Positions 9,106 through 17,264 of a DNA stretch of 63,657 nt are shown piece after piece. Position 1 is the first letter of the stretch. Each line of letters begins with the position of its first letter. The translations under genes were made by a program, and so were the position numbers. The notes under the pieces were generated by a model. That model made no database searches. It had not been told where the DNA came from and saw only the letters and a program-made list of their open reading frames with translations. The DNA comes from Variovorax sp. (GTDB taxonomy: Bacteria > Pseudomonadota > Gammaproteobacteria > Burkholderiales > Burkholderiaceae_C), in NCBI GenBank assembly GCA_025352265.1, contig JANXTS010000054.1:1-63657 (forward strand). Direction: 5' to 3'.

Positions 9106-11150
9106 ACCACGGTGGCGGTTTTGGCCGTCTTGGCCTTCACTGCGCCAGTGGCTGCAGCGCCCACACCGGGTCTTTGCGCATCCGCCAGCACGCCTTGGCA
9201 GTCGGCATCCTGACCCGGTCCAGTTTCGATCGTGGCGGCCAACGCGAGCAACGGATTGATTGCGCCGAGGGCCAGCGCTGCCAAGCCACGACCCGCAAGC
9301 GAAGTCAGTTCGACGAACGGCTTGGGCGATCCGAAGGTCCCCTTGATCGTTAAAGGGGTGCGCAGCGACAAGATGCTCATGTCCTTCGGTTGTGCCTTGA
9401 TGACGAAGTCGAGTGATTCAGTGACAAAGCTTGCGTTGCCGGTCGCGTTGAACACCGTGTCGTCGGTATCCAAAACGATCGTGCGGGTACTCATCAGACC
9501 CTTGTCGACATTGAGCGCGACTGCGCCGCATCGCAGCGTTACGGTGTGGTCGCCCTTCAGCAGGAACTTGATGATCTCGCCACCATCCAGTCCCAAAAAT
9601 TCGAGCAGCAGATTGCTGAACTCGCCCTTGCCAGTGATGGCAGCAATGTCTCCAGACGCCGTAGCAAGCCACGACGCCACTGAATTGCCCTGGCCCGAAA
9701 GATTGACGCGCCCATCGAGTTTGCCGAAGCTCGCCTTGAGGGTCTGGATTTTCGGGATCAGCCGGTTGAGTTGCATACCCCGCACATCGAGCGAAGCACG
9801 AATGTCGGCCGGGCTCTTCGCAGCATCGATGCGGATGGCACCGCCGATCCTGCCGCTGGCCACGCCGAGATCGAGCGGGTCGAGCGTCAACACGCCGTCG
9901 GCCAACTTCACTTTGACGCTGCCCCTGTCCAGCGGCACCTGTCGCACATTGGTAATGCGATCCGCGACATAAGAGACGTCGGCATTCATCGCACGCAGCC
10001 GCTCGAAGTCGAGCGGCGCGGTCGGCAGCACGCGAGTGCCCGGATCACGCCGAGCCTTTTTGACCTGCGTTATGTTGGGGGGTGGCACCACACCTTCGAC
10101 GGCGTTGGCAGACCGCTCCGTCGGTGGTAGGCCGATCAAGGGTCCGAGATCGTCCATGTCCATTACACGTGAGCGCAAAGCCCCCGACAAATAGGGCAAC
10201 TGTTTCCCTTGATCGAACTTCATGTCGCCACCAATGTCGGACAAACCCAACTTGCCGTTCATGGCCGTAACGCTCCACACCTTGCCGTTCTTGCGCAACT
10301 CACCTTTGAGTGCATAAGGTGAGGTTTGCGGCAATGCAATGCCCAGCAACGGAAACAGATCACCGAGGTTCTGGCCCTTGATGTCGAACTTGGCATCGAT
10401 GCCTTCGAGTGTCGACAACTCGGCAACCGTTCCGTTCACGCCCAGCGTCGTGTGACCTGCGGTCGCCTTGACCACGAGCGGAAACGGTGGGGCACCGGTC
10501 GCGTTCAACTGCAGCACGTTGCCGGTGCGCCCGACGGCTGTCAGCGGTTGCTTCTGGTACGTTCCCTTGATCTTGTAGTCCAGCGGCATCTGACCGCGGC
10601 TCGTATCGAAATTGAAGTCGACGTGCAAATCGACACCCAGGTGCTTGGCCAGAAAGTCGCCCGCGCCGCCATCGACCTGCAACAGTCCGATGATGGGCGC
10701 TGTGCTGGTATCCGAAGTGTCTTTCCCAAGCGCCCAGGTGCGGCGCCCGTCCTGCTCCATTTGCAGGCCAAAGACCGGGGAGGTAAGAGATAGCCGGGGA
10801 ATGACGACTTTTTTGGCCAACAAAGGCCAAAGCCGAATGTCGAACTCAGCGCGATCGGCCTTGACGAGGTACGGATCGCGAGCCCATGAGGGATTGGAGA
10901 ACTCGATCCCGTCGAATTTGACCGTTGCGGCGCGCAGTCCGAAACCGATGTCGAGATGCCGAGTGATCTCGAACTTGCGCCCCGTTTTTTCGCTGACATA
11001 GCGATTGATCGGTCCGCGAAGCACGTCCCACGGAAAGAACGATATGACAAGAACGAGCACAAGGAACAGCGCGAACATCGCAGCCAGCACTTTTAACGCG
11101 AGCGGGCGTGGTGTCGGGCTAGGAGGCGGGCTCGTTGTGCTGGCGTTCAT
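9099..11150 (-). CDS. AsmA-family envelope protein
   Basis: A 683-residue protein with a Pro/Ser-rich cytoplasmic N-terminus, one membrane segment (VLAAMFALFLVLVLVISFF, about residues 24-42) and a long periplasmic part of the AsmA type. The conserved AsmA opening is visible: RYVSEKTGRKFEITRHLDIG and VKFDGIEFSNPSW, then C-terminal repeats resembling the AsmA-like C region (LDVRGMQLNRLIPKIQ, GRVNLSGQGNSVASWLA). AsmA-like proteins are thought to form bridges moving phospholipids to the outer membrane; the specific role here is inferred. It is the only gene after the strongly structured 5' region listed at 11160-11231. Confidence 0.85.
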   Translation of the reverse strand: MNASTTSPPPSPTPRPLALKVLAAMFALFLVLVLVISFFPWDVLRGPINRYVSEKTGRKFEITRHLDIGFGLRAATVKFDGIEFSNPSWARDPYLVKADRAEFDIRLWPLLAKKVVIPRLSLTSPVFGLQMEQDGRRTWALGKDTSDTSTAPIIGLLQVDGGAGDFLAKHLGVDLHVDFNFDTSRGQMPLDYKIKGTYQKQPLTAVGRTGNVLQLNATGAPPFPLVVKATAGHTTLGVNGTVAELSTLEGIDAKFDIKGQNLGDLFPLLGIALPQTSPYALKGELRKNGKVWSVTAMNGKLGLSDIGGDMKFDQGKQLPYLSGALRSRVMDMDDLGPLIGLPPTERSANAVEGVVPPPNITQVKKARRDPGTRVLPTAPLDFERLRAMNADVSYVADRITNVRQVPLDRGSVKVKLADGVLTLDPLDLGVASGRIGGAIRIDAAKSPADIRASLDVRGMQLNRLIPKIQTLKASFGKLDGRVNLSGQGNSVASWLATASGDIAAITGKGEFSNLLLEFLGLDGGEIIKFLLKGDHTVTLRCGAVALNVDKGLMSTRTIVLDTDDTVFNATGNASFVTESLDFVIKAQPKDMSILSLRTPLTIKGTFGSPKPFVELTSLAGRGLAALALGAINPLLALAATIETGPGQDADCQGVLADAQRPGVGAAATGAVKAKTAKTATVVQ

Positions 11151-11159
11151 GCTCGAAGC

Positions 11160-11231
11160 CTACCGGCGCATCGGCCGGATGAAGGTCGGTGCCGGGCCGC
11201 ACAAGGCGTGCGGCATCGCCTACGCCGGTAG
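11160..11231 (-). promoter_or_regulatory. Nested inverted repeat in the asmA leader
   Basis: CTACCGGCG (11160-11168) is a perfect 9-base inverted match to CGCCGGTAG (11223-11231). Inside are CCGCAC-aaggc-GTGCGG (11197-11213) and a shorter CATC/GATG arm (11169-11181). On the minus strand the element ends nine bases before the asmA ATG, and its closing strand includes the only Shine-Dalgarno-like bases (GGTAGG). It could be a leader RNA structure masking the ribosome site, or a dispersed palindromic repeat. There is no T run, so it is not a classical terminator. Confidence 0.45.
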
Positions 11232-11256
11232 CGTGGCGGACCTTCGGGTTTTCGAA

Positions 11257-11889
11257 TTAATCGATCAGCTTGTTCTTCAACGCGTAGTACGTCAGATCGC
11301 TGTTGGAAGACAGGCTCATCTTTTCCATGAGGCGCGTGCGGTAGGTGCTCACCGTCTTGACAGAAAGCGAAAGCGTCTTGGCGATATCGCCTGCGGTTTC
11401 ACCCTTGGCCAACTTCAGGAAAACCTGGAACTCGCGCTCCGACAATTGCTCATGCGGCGCGGCGTCGTCTTTGCGGTCGAGTTGCCGGGCAAGCAGTTCT
11501 GCCACCGCAGGCGTGATGTAACGGCGCCCCATCGATACGGTGCGAATCGCGTTCACGATTTCGATCGGATCGCATTCCTTGTTGAGATAGCCGCTGGCGC
11601 CCTGCCGGATCAGGTTCATCGCGTAGTGCTCTTCAGGGTAGCCACTCAGAATCAGGATTCCGACATCGGGCGCCTTAGCTCGAATCATCGCAAGAGCGTC
11701 GATTCCGCTTTGACCCGGCATGGACACGTCCATCACGAGAACATCGAGTTCCGTGGTGCGCACCAGTTCGATGGCCTCCCGACCGCTGGCCGCTTCGCCC
11801 GCTACTCGCAAGTCGACATGTTCGGAGAAAAACTGCCGCAGGCCCGAGCGCACGATGGCGTGGTCGTCCACAATCCCGATCTTGATCAT
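11257..11889 (-). CDS. NarL/FixJ-type response regulator
   Basis: A 210-residue two-component regulator. The receiver domain has the acidic pair DD at 8-9, the phosphoacceptor Asp54 in VLVMDVSMPG, and the conserved Lys in the LNKECDPIEI region. The C-terminal LuxR-type helix-turn-helix reads LSEREFQVFLKLAKGETAGD then LSVKTVSTYRTRLMEKM. It is divergent from the CHASE3 histidine kinase across 104 bases, so the two very likely form one system. Its targets are unknown; the small stress-type genes beyond the kinase are candidates by position only. Confidence 0.92.
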   Translation of the reverse strand: MIKIGIVDDHAIVRSGLRQFFSEHVDLRVAGEAASGREAIELVRTTELDVLVMDVSMPGQSGIDALAMIRAKAPDVGILILSGYPEEHYAMNLIRQGASGYLNKECDPIEIVNAIRTVSMGRRYITPAVAELLARQLDRKDDAAPHEQLSEREFQVFLKLAKGETAGDIAKTLSLSVKTVSTYRTRLMEKMSLSSNSDLTYYALKNKLID

Positions 11890-11993
11890 CTGTTACTTTC
11901 TACGTTGCATCGCACTTCGACGTGCTGCTGATTGTCCGGTCCCTGATGCCACGGATTATTCCCGAAATTGAACATGGAGCGTCCTGAGAGTTC

Positions 11994-13361
11994 ATGCGTT
12001 GGTTAGCGTTCCCGAAGATGGCCCTGGGCCTTACCCTGGCCGCCCTGGCAGCTTGCGCGCTGGTCGGTATCAACGAAGTCGGTTTTCGTCAATCGAACCG
12101 CGCGCTGGCGGGAATCGGCCAAGCACAACAGGTACGCCTCGTTCTCAACGGGCTGATGCAGACCATCCTCGACGCCGAAACTGGCCAGCGCGGCTATTTG
12201 TTGACGGGGGAAGAACGCTATCGCCAGCCGTACGACCTGGCGATCAAGCAACTCGACGGGCAGCTCACGGTGCTCCGTACGCTCTATGCGAACCATCCCG
12301 CCGAACTCGCGCACCTGACCTTGCTGGCGAACCACCTTTCACGCAAGCAAGCTGAAATGGACATGAGCGTGCGCCTGCGAAAGTCCGGCGCAGAAGACGC
12401 CTGGAAGTTCGTCATGACGACGGATGTCGGCCGCGAAGAGATGGACGCCATTCGTACGCAGGCCGACCAGCTTGTGGGCACCAGCAACGACGCGCTTGTC
12501 AAGGGCCGGGCGCAAATTGCCGAAGCGCTGAAACTGGCACGCATAGGCATCGCGGTGGTCGCACTCGCCGCTCTGATCGCGTTTTACTTGTACCTGAGGC
12601 AGAGCCACGCGCTCCATTCGGCCGGCGAACACCAGCAACAAGCCTTGCAGCGCGAACGCAACGTTCTGGAAGACGAAGTGCGCGACCGCACGGCAATGCT
12701 GGCCGAGCTGGCAACCCACCTGCAAGACGTGCGCGAAACAGAGCGCGGCTATCTGGCCCGCGAACTCCACGACGAACTCGGCTCGCTGCTCACGGCGGCA
12801 AAGCTGGACGTGGCCCGACTGAAGTCGAAGCTGGCGGATTCGGCCGACGCGATGCAACGGTTGCAGCATTTGACCGACCTGCTCAACAGTGGCATCGCGC
12901 TCAAGCGCCGCATCATCGAAGACTTGCGTCCGTCGGCGCTGTCGAACCTGGGACTTATCGCATCGCTGGAAATCCTTGGGCGCGAGTTTGCCGACCGCTC
13001 GGGCATCCAGATCGAAATGGCGCTAGAGCCAGTGGTGCTGGATGAAGGGCTTCAGCTCACCATCTACCGCATGGTCCAGGAGAGTCTGACCAACATCGGC
13101 AAGTACGCGGAGGCCACCGAGGCCACGATCGTTCTGAAGAATTACGAGAACCATGTGATTGCTGAAGTTCGCGACAACGGCAAGGGCTTCGAGCCCGAGA
13201 AGGTGCGCCCGGCGACGCACGGTCTGGCGGGTATGCGGCATCGGGTTGAGGCGGCGCACGGCAAGCTCGGCATCACATCGAAACTTGGACAAGGGACGCT
13301 GGTAAGCGCCATGCTCCCTGCGGCCAAGGCTTCGACGCCGTCCGGGCTTGAGCAGGCTTGA
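11994..13361 (+). CDS. CHASE3-domain sensor histidine kinase
   Basis: A 455-residue inner-membrane kinase. It has a first membrane segment at about residues 7-28, a periplasmic CHASE3 sensor (GLMQTILDAETGQRGYLLTG, ending near 175), a second membrane segment at about 180-200, a charged coiled coil, then a HisKA_3 dimerisation helix with the phospho-accepting His259 in ARELHDELGSLL. The ATPase domain shows QESLTNIGKYAEA (N box), DNGKGFEPEK and HGLAGMRHRVEAAHG. This layout is typical of kinases paired with NarL-type regulators, and such a regulator is encoded divergently next door. The ligand or stress it senses is unknown. Confidence 0.93.
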   Translation: MRWLAFPKMALGLTLAALAACALVGINEVGFRQSNRALAGIGQAQQVRLVLNGLMQTILDAETGQRGYLLTGEERYRQPYDLAIKQLDGQLTVLRTLYANHPAELAHLTLLANHLSRKQAEMDMSVRLRKSGAEDAWKFVMTTDVGREEMDAIRTQADQLVGTSNDALVKGRAQIAEALKLARIGIAVVALAALIAFYLYLRQSHALHSAGEHQQQALQRERNVLEDEVRDRTAMLAELATHLQDVRETERGYLARELHDELGSLLTAAKLDVARLKSKLADSADAMQRLQHLTDLLNSGIALKRRIIEDLRPSALSNLGLIASLEILGREFADRSGIQIEMALEPVVLDEGLQLTIYRMVQESLTNIGKYAEATEATIVLKNYENHVIAEVRDNGKGFEPEKVRPATHGLAGMRHRVEAAHGKLGITSKLGQGTLVSAMLPAAKASTPSGLEQA

Positions 13362-13508
13362 CCTGACGAACTTCAAGCAGGCCTCTCTGCCATTCGTCGC
13401 TCTCCTACGCCCCGCGCCCTTCGCTGCTGACAGGGCTTTCTGGCATCGACGAATAAATTCACGAATATCCGTTCAACCGGTGAACGGCGGTACTTCAAGG
13501 AGCCATTC

Positions 13509-13673
13509 ATGCTGCACTACACAGTCGTTTTTCTGGTCATCGCGCTGATTGCTGCGGTGTTTGGCTTCGGCGGCATTGCTGCTGGCGCTGTCGGCATCGC
13601 CAAGATACTTTTCTTCATCTTTGCCGTGCTCACCCTGATCAGCTTCTTCATAGGTCGCTCACGAAAAGGGTAA
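13509..13673 (+). CDS. DUF1328 small membrane protein
   Basis: A 54-residue, almost wholly hydrophobic protein ([19 protein letters not shown] at the start, ending [11 protein letters not shown]) with two membrane segments separated by a glycine-rich turn ([14 protein letters not shown]). This is the DUF1328/YtjA family, often linked with stress or stationary phase. AAGGAG at 13497-13502 lies six bases before the ATG, a strong ribosome site. It is preceded by a 147-base gap after the kinase gene in which I see no convincing promoter, and followed by the YqjD-like gene. Confidence 0.9.
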   Translation: MLHYTVVFLVIALIAAVFGFGGIAAGAVGIAKILFFIFAVLTLISFFIGRSRKG

Positions 13674-13767
13674 TCCCCGGCCACGGCAAGGCTCCACAAA
13701 AATAGCCCCTGGCCAAAAATTACCTTCTTCCGCTACGCTGTCTCTCTCACTGAAAGGAAATTCGACA

Positions 13768-14145
13768 ATGAACACCAACACCGCCAAGACGGCGTCACAA
13801 CTGGCCGACGATGCCCGTCAAACCGCCAATGAGGCAATTGACAGCACACGGGCGTACGCGCAAAACGCGGTGAACGCAGCCGGCGAGAAAGTGCGCGATA
13901 TGAAGCGCGACTTCGAGCCTAGCGTCGAGCAACTCGCTGCACGCGTGCAACAAGCCGTTCAGCGTGGGCTCGATGCTGCATCGAGCACCAGCGCACGTGC
14001 GCAACGCAATATTGAAAAGGCTGCCGACGTCACCGGTCGCTACATCTCTGATCAGCCTGTTCGGTCAGTTCTCGTCGCAGCGGCCGCCGGTGCCGCCATC
14101 ACTGCATTGATAGTGCTCGCGAGCCGCCGAAGAGACGAGTACTGA
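13768..14145 (+). CDS. YqjD/ElaB-like (DUF883) membrane-anchored protein
   Basis: A 125-residue protein with a long amphipathic, Ala/Gln/Glu-rich helical N-terminal part (QLADDARQTANEAIDSTRAY, VEQLAARVQQAVQRGLDAA) and one C-terminal membrane segment (SVLVAAAAGAAITALIVLAS) followed by RRRDEY. This matches the DUF883/YqjD type, whose E. coli members are tail-anchored in the inner membrane and bind ribosomes in stationary phase. The ATG is preceded by GAAAGGAAA. It heads a three-gene set equivalent to yqjD-yqjE-yqjK. Confidence 0.85.
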   Translation: MNTNTAKTASQLADDARQTANEAIDSTRAYAQNAVNAAGEKVRDMKRDFEPSVEQLAARVQQAVQRGLDAASSTSARAQRNIEKAADVTGRYISDQPVRSVLVAAAAGAAITALIVLASRRRDEY

Positions 14146-14179
14146 CCCATCGAGGCAGTTTCGCTCTCGCCCAACGCAC

Positions 14180-14560
14180 ATGCTTCATCCCATTTTTTCG
14201 ACGGTTCTCGGGCACCCGGAACTTGTAGTCGATCACCTCGCCAATTACGCTGCTCTTCTCAAGGAAGAAGCAACGTCGGCGGGCCGCAGCGTATTTCACC
14301 GACTCATTGCCAGCGTGCTAGCCATCGTTAGCTGTTTACTGGCGCTTGGGCTGATCGGGATCGCCGTCATGCTCGGCGTGTTGCACGGCTCGTTTAATTG
14401 GGTGCTGGTAATTGTTCCCGGGGTCGCTGTAGTTGTGGCGGGCGTTTCGGCCTACATTGCGGCGCGGCCCGCCGTGTTCCACCCGTTTACCGATCTCCGC
14501 GAGCAAGTCGATGCTGACATGAGCGCCCTTCACGCTGCAGGAGAACGCCGTGGCCGCTGA
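14180..14560 (+). CDS. YqjE-like (phage holin superfamily) membrane protein
   Basis: A 126-residue protein with two hydrophobic segments (about residues 44-66, SVLAIVSCLLALGLIGIAVM, and about 74-96, VLVIVPGVAVVVAGVSAYIA) and short charged ends. It corresponds to the YqjE family, annotated as a 'phage holin' superfamily in databases although no phage genes are near. It follows the YqjD-like gene by 34 bases, and its end overlaps the next gene by 11 bases, so it is part of an operon. Confidence 0.8.
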   Translation: MLHPIFSTVLGHPELVVDHLANYAALLKEEATSAGRSVFHRLIASVLAIVSCLLALGLIGIAVMLGVLHGSFNWVLVIVPGVAVVVAGVSAYIAARPAVFHPFTDLREQVDADMSALHAAGERRGR

Positions 14561-15041
14561 TATATCTGCATTGACCGCTCAGGAGCGCTTAGTTCTCTCG
14601 CGCAGGGCGCTTGTCAACCAGCTACGCGGTGGGGGACCGGAGCCTTCTGTGCATAACGGACGCACCCACGGCGAAAGCGCCAGCGACTCTGACAATGAGG
14701 CGTACGTTGGCCAAGCCGAGCGCTCGGGATTTCTAGATCGCTTCGCATGGACTTCGATGGCCAAGCGTGTTGGCCAGCGTTGGTGGCGTCGCCATCCAGC
14801 GAACACGATAGGCCAGCTCGCGCAGCCTTTGCTAGAACATTACGCACGTGCACAGCCTTTCAAGCTCGTTGCGATTGCATCGGTGGCCGGTGCTGTGCTT
14901 GTGCTGGTCAAGCCATGGCGGCTGCTATCTGTCACAGCCGTATTGGCCGCCGTCATGAAGACCTCGGATCTCGCCGATGTTGTCAACACGTTGATGCAAA
15001 CCCGCGCTCAAACCAAGCCGTCGAATCCCGCGGAAATGTGA
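14550..15041 (+). CDS. YqjK-like membrane-associated protein
   Basis: A 163-residue protein starting at GTG 14550, with AGGAG nearby, and overlapping the YqjE-like gene by 11 bases. The first third is hydrophilic (SALTAQERLVLSRRALVNQL, then a polar Ser/Asp/Glu stretch). The remainder has a tryptophan- and arginine-rich patch (RVGQRWWRRHP) and one or two hydrophobic segments (LVAIASVAGAVLVLVKPW, LLSVTAVLAAVM). Position after YqjD- and YqjE-like genes suggests the YqjK family, but it is longer than E. coli YqjK (about 100 residues), so the assignment is tentative. Confidence 0.65.
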   Translation: MAADISALTAQERLVLSRRALVNQLRGGGPEPSVHNGRTHGESASDSDNEAYVGQAERSGFLDRFAWTSMAKRVGQRWWRRHPANTIGQLAQPLLEHYARAQPFKLVAIASVAGAVLVLVKPWRLLSVTAVLAAVMKTSDLADVVNTLMQTRAQTKPSNPAEM

Positions 15042-15118
15042 TGCGGCGATGTCATGCGGAGATGACTCGAGGGTAGCGCCATCTTGACTGGCACGTTTCA
15101 CTGGACATGACCGCAGAA

Positions 15119-15137
15119 AGCCCGGCCGCTTCGGGCT
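15119..15137 (-). terminator. Hairpin at the 3' end of the BON lipoprotein gene
   Basis: AGCCCG (15119-15124) and CGGGCT (15132-15137) form a 6-base stem with a 7-base loop. Read on the minus strand it is followed by TTTCTG, which fits a weak terminator 34 bases after the BON gene's stop. It lies between the convergent YqjK-like and BON genes and could also slow plus-strand transcription. Confidence 0.45.
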
Positions 15138-15171
15138 GTGAGGCGCGCAACAACTACGCAAACGAACTGTT

Positions 15172-15639
15172 TCAATCCCGCACGTCAAGGCGATTTTCGA
15201 CGGAAGCAACACCCTTCACTGCCTTCGCAATCTCTCCAGCACGAGCTTTTGCCTCCGCCGTCGGGGCCGGTCCCCTGAGGTTTACGACGCCGGCCGCTGT
15301 AGTGACGTTGATCTTGATTGCGCTGAGGTCGGAGTCCATGGCCAATCCGGCAGAGACAGCCGCAGTAATAGCAGCGTCATCCACCTTGGTGGATATGGCG
15401 CCAGCGGCACTTTTAACTTCCGCCTTTAGCTTGGCGTCCGCCATCACTTCTTTGGTTTTGGCAGCCGCCGTATCCGCAGCCCGCTCGGTCCTCGCTATTC
15501 CGGCGTCGACTTTCTCGCCAACCGTGCGGCTGTCATTCCTGTTGCAGCCGGCAAGCAACGCTGCGCTTGCCATTGCCATTGCCATAACGACGAAAGCGGC
15601 TCGCGTGCCGGAGAACACGCGCCCACCGGAAGTCGTCAA
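15172..15639 (-). CDS. BON-domain lipoprotein
   Basis: A 155-residue predicted lipoprotein (lipobox LLAGC near residue 32). After the lipid anchor comes a helical, Ala/Lys-rich stretch (RTERAADTAAAKTKEVMADA), then one BON domain: DAAITAAVSAGLAMDSDLSA, INVTTAAGVVNLRG and VKGVASVENRLDV. BON proteins such as OsmY bind membranes or envelope components under osmotic stress. The longest frame starts at TTG 15639, which overlaps the csbD stop as TTGA; a GTG at 15618 also leaves a complete signal peptide and cannot be excluded. It is probably cotranscribed with csbD. Confidence 0.82.
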   Translation of the reverse strand: MTTSGGRVFSGTRAAFVVMAMAMASAALLAGCNRNDSRTVGEKVDAGIARTERAADTAAAKTKEVMADAKLKAEVKSAAGAISTKVDDAAITAAVSAGLAMDSDLSAIKINVTTAAGVVNLRGPAPTAEAKARAGEIAKAVKGVASVENRLDVRD

Positions 15640-15833
15640 AGCTTGTCGGCGCCCGACTTGATGGCGTCCTTGGTTTTTTCCTTGATGTCGCCGTACGTGC
15701 TTTGCACCTTGCCGGCGGCCTGATCACCGGCACCTTCCCCCTTCAGCTTCTCGTTGCCAACAACCCTGCCAACGACTTCTTTAACTTTGCCCTTGACTTC
15801 TTCCATACGACCTTCGACTTGATCCTTGTTCAT
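15636..15833 (-). CDS. CsbD-family stress protein
   Basis: A 65-residue hydrophilic protein, MNKDQVEGRMEEVKGKVKEV at the start, then GKVQSTYGDIKEKTKDAIKS, the hallmark of the CsbD/YjbJ family. These small proteins accumulate under general stress in many bacteria; the molecular role is unknown. It is first of the csbD-BON pair (4-base overlap). The 126-base region upstream contains a short inverted repeat listed separately. Confidence 0.92.
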   Translation of the reverse strand: MNKDQVEGRMEEVKGKVKEVVGRVVGNEKLKGEGAGDQAAGKVQSTYGDIKEKTKDAIKSGADKL

Positions 15834-15864
15834 GATGTTTTGCTTCCGATGAGTGGATGAACAC

Positions 15865-15886
15865 GTGGCCCTAAAAGCAAGGCCAC
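15865..15886 (-). promoter_or_regulatory. Inverted repeat in the csbD upstream region
   Basis: GTGGCC-ctaaaagcaa-GGCCAC: six-base arms separated by 10 bases, centred about 43 bases before the csbD ATG. It may be an operator or a leader hairpin. A TTGCAA sequence and a TAGATT sequence occur upstream on the minus strand with only 15 bases between them, so a sigma-70 promoter is possible but weak. Confidence 0.3.
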
Positions 15887-15959
15887 CGTTGTTAATCTAG
15901 CCACCGATTCAGGGTTGCAATGGGGTCGCAGGCCGCGCCCCAATGTAGGACAACGAACG

Positions 15960-16784
15960 TCAAGCACTGAGGATCCATCCTTCGAGGGGATCGATGCCAG
16001 AAGGCAAGCCGAATGCACCCTCGGGTGCATCCTTTCGAAGAGAACCCCAGGCCGCCTGCACCAAGCAAAGCACAGCATCGATCCGGTCGCCGCGCGCATC
16101 GGCCAGAAGCATTGCTCGTAGCGACTCATTCAATATCAGCGTGAGGCCGAGCCGCGTTGCGCCGCGTTCCATCGCCGACAGCAATTCGGCGCGTGCCAGC
16201 GCACGGTCGCGTGTCTGCTTTTTAGGATCGTCGCTTTTGTAACTGCGGCGCCCGATCAGTTCGCGCGCCAGCATGCCGGGATACGCCTCCAGCGCAATGC
16301 GCTTGGCAGCGCCGCCAATCTCTTGAAGCCCGGGAAATAAAGCATTGACGGCCAGCAACCGCGGCACGCCGGCATGCAGCATGAAGGCAACTGGCGGGTT
16401 GACCCATTTCATCGACGGACTGGAACCAGCTGGGCCATCGGTCGCCCGATGCGCAAACTTGCCGCCGACAGGCCGCGCTGCGCAAAACGCCGAGAACGCG
16501 AGCCGAATCTCTGCGCGACTCAATCTTGCGTAGTGCGCTATCAGGGCTTCCCACTCCAAGGGCCAGCCGAGTTGCACAACCAGCTCTCGCGGCAATCCGA
16601 AAGGCAGATCAAAGCCACCCAACCACTCTGGCATTGTTTGCAGCCAGTCGGACCAGCCATCGAGCGAGGTAAAGTGCTCGAGCCTGGCAAGCGCGACACC
16701 GTCACCGACGAGGCTGCCGACCGCGACGACGATGGGCTTTCTCGGCGTTGGTGCGCTCGAGAAGTCGCAGCCTAGAAGGATCAA
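15960..16784 (-). CDS. DUF429 family protein (predicted RNase H-like fold)
   Basis: A 274-residue soluble protein. The start, MILLGCDFSSAPTPRKPIV, has the aspartate expected at the first catalytic position of an RNase H-like fold. GFDLPFGLPRELV, ALEAYPGMLARELIG and the C-terminal DARGDRIDAVLCLVQAAW, with a further Asp pair, match the DUF429 family. The biochemical role of DUF429 proteins is not established; the nuclease idea comes from fold prediction. It is encoded downstream of the BLUF gene after 55 bases and could be the last gene of that transcript. Confidence 0.8.
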   Translation of the reverse strand: MILLGCDFSSAPTPRKPIVVAVGSLVGDGVALARLEHFTSLDGWSDWLQTMPEWLGGFDLPFGLPRELVVQLGWPLEWEALIAHYARLSRAEIRLAFSAFCAARPVGGKFAHRATDGPAGSSPSMKWVNPPVAFMLHAGVPRLLAVNALFPGLQEIGGAAKRIALEAYPGMLARELIGRRSYKSDDPKKQTRDRALARAELLSAMERGATRLGLTLILNESLRAMLLADARGDRIDAVLCLVQAAWGSLRKDAPEGAFGLPSGIDPLEGWILSA

Positions 16785-16839
16785 TCCAGCAATCTCATTG
16801 GCGCCGGCGCGCTGGGCCCAACGCTGAATGCACTATCGC

Positions 16840-17262
16840 TCAGTGCCGACCGACGATCGCAGCACCCGCCATCAATTCTTCAAGCAGCGCCATCGAGACT
16901 TTGCCCGAAACCGCATATGGATTGAGCTCAGGTTTCTCCGAGTACTTCAGGAGCGTGGACGAGTTGAGCCGAGAAAGGTTGACCTGGCCCATCGTCCAGC
17001 CACCGAAGCGTCGCTCGGTGATTTCTTCAAAGTGCAGGAGCACCACGTCTTTGTGCCGAGGATCTCTCTGGATGTGCCCGTAGAGCTCGCTGATGGCAGT
17101 GCGTCCGCCTTCGATTGCCTGCAGAAAAATCCCTTGTCCGTAGCAAAGGATACCGGTAATGCCGCACACGGTGTTGTGCGCTCGCGAAGGGCCAAGGATC
17201 GATTCGATGGCGGCCGGACTGATGTCGACGGCCCGGCTAGCGTAGAGAAGTCGGACCAACAT
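16840..17262 (-). CDS. BLUF-domain blue-light sensor
   Basis: A 140-residue single-domain BLUF protein, which would bind FAD and respond to blue light. Key positions are present: Tyr7 (LLYASR), Asn30, Gln48 in IFLQAIEGG, and Trp89/Met91 in FGGWTMG. The Asn-Gln spacing of 18 equals that in AppA. No output domain is fused, so it must signal through a partner. Its ATG lies two bases after the folE stop, so it is almost certainly cotranslated with GTP cyclohydrolase I. Confidence 0.92.
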   Translation of the reverse strand: MLVRLLYASRAVDISPAAIESILGPSRAHNTVCGITGILCYGQGIFLQAIEGGRTAISELYGHIQRDPRHKDVVLLHFEEITERRFGGWTMGQVNLSRLNSSTLLKYSEKPELNPYAVSGKVSMALLEELMAGAAIVGRH

Positions 17263-17264
17263 GG

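Noticed and set aside
13674..13767. Inverted repeat (GGCCA...TGGCC with inner GGCT...AGCC) between the DUF1328 and YqjD-like genes as a terminator
   Set aside because: It is followed by A residues on the coding strand, not T, and the arms are interrupted.
14180..14560. 'Phage holin' as a sign of a prophage
   Set aside because: The family name is misleading; the protein is YqjE-like and no phage genes lie nearby.
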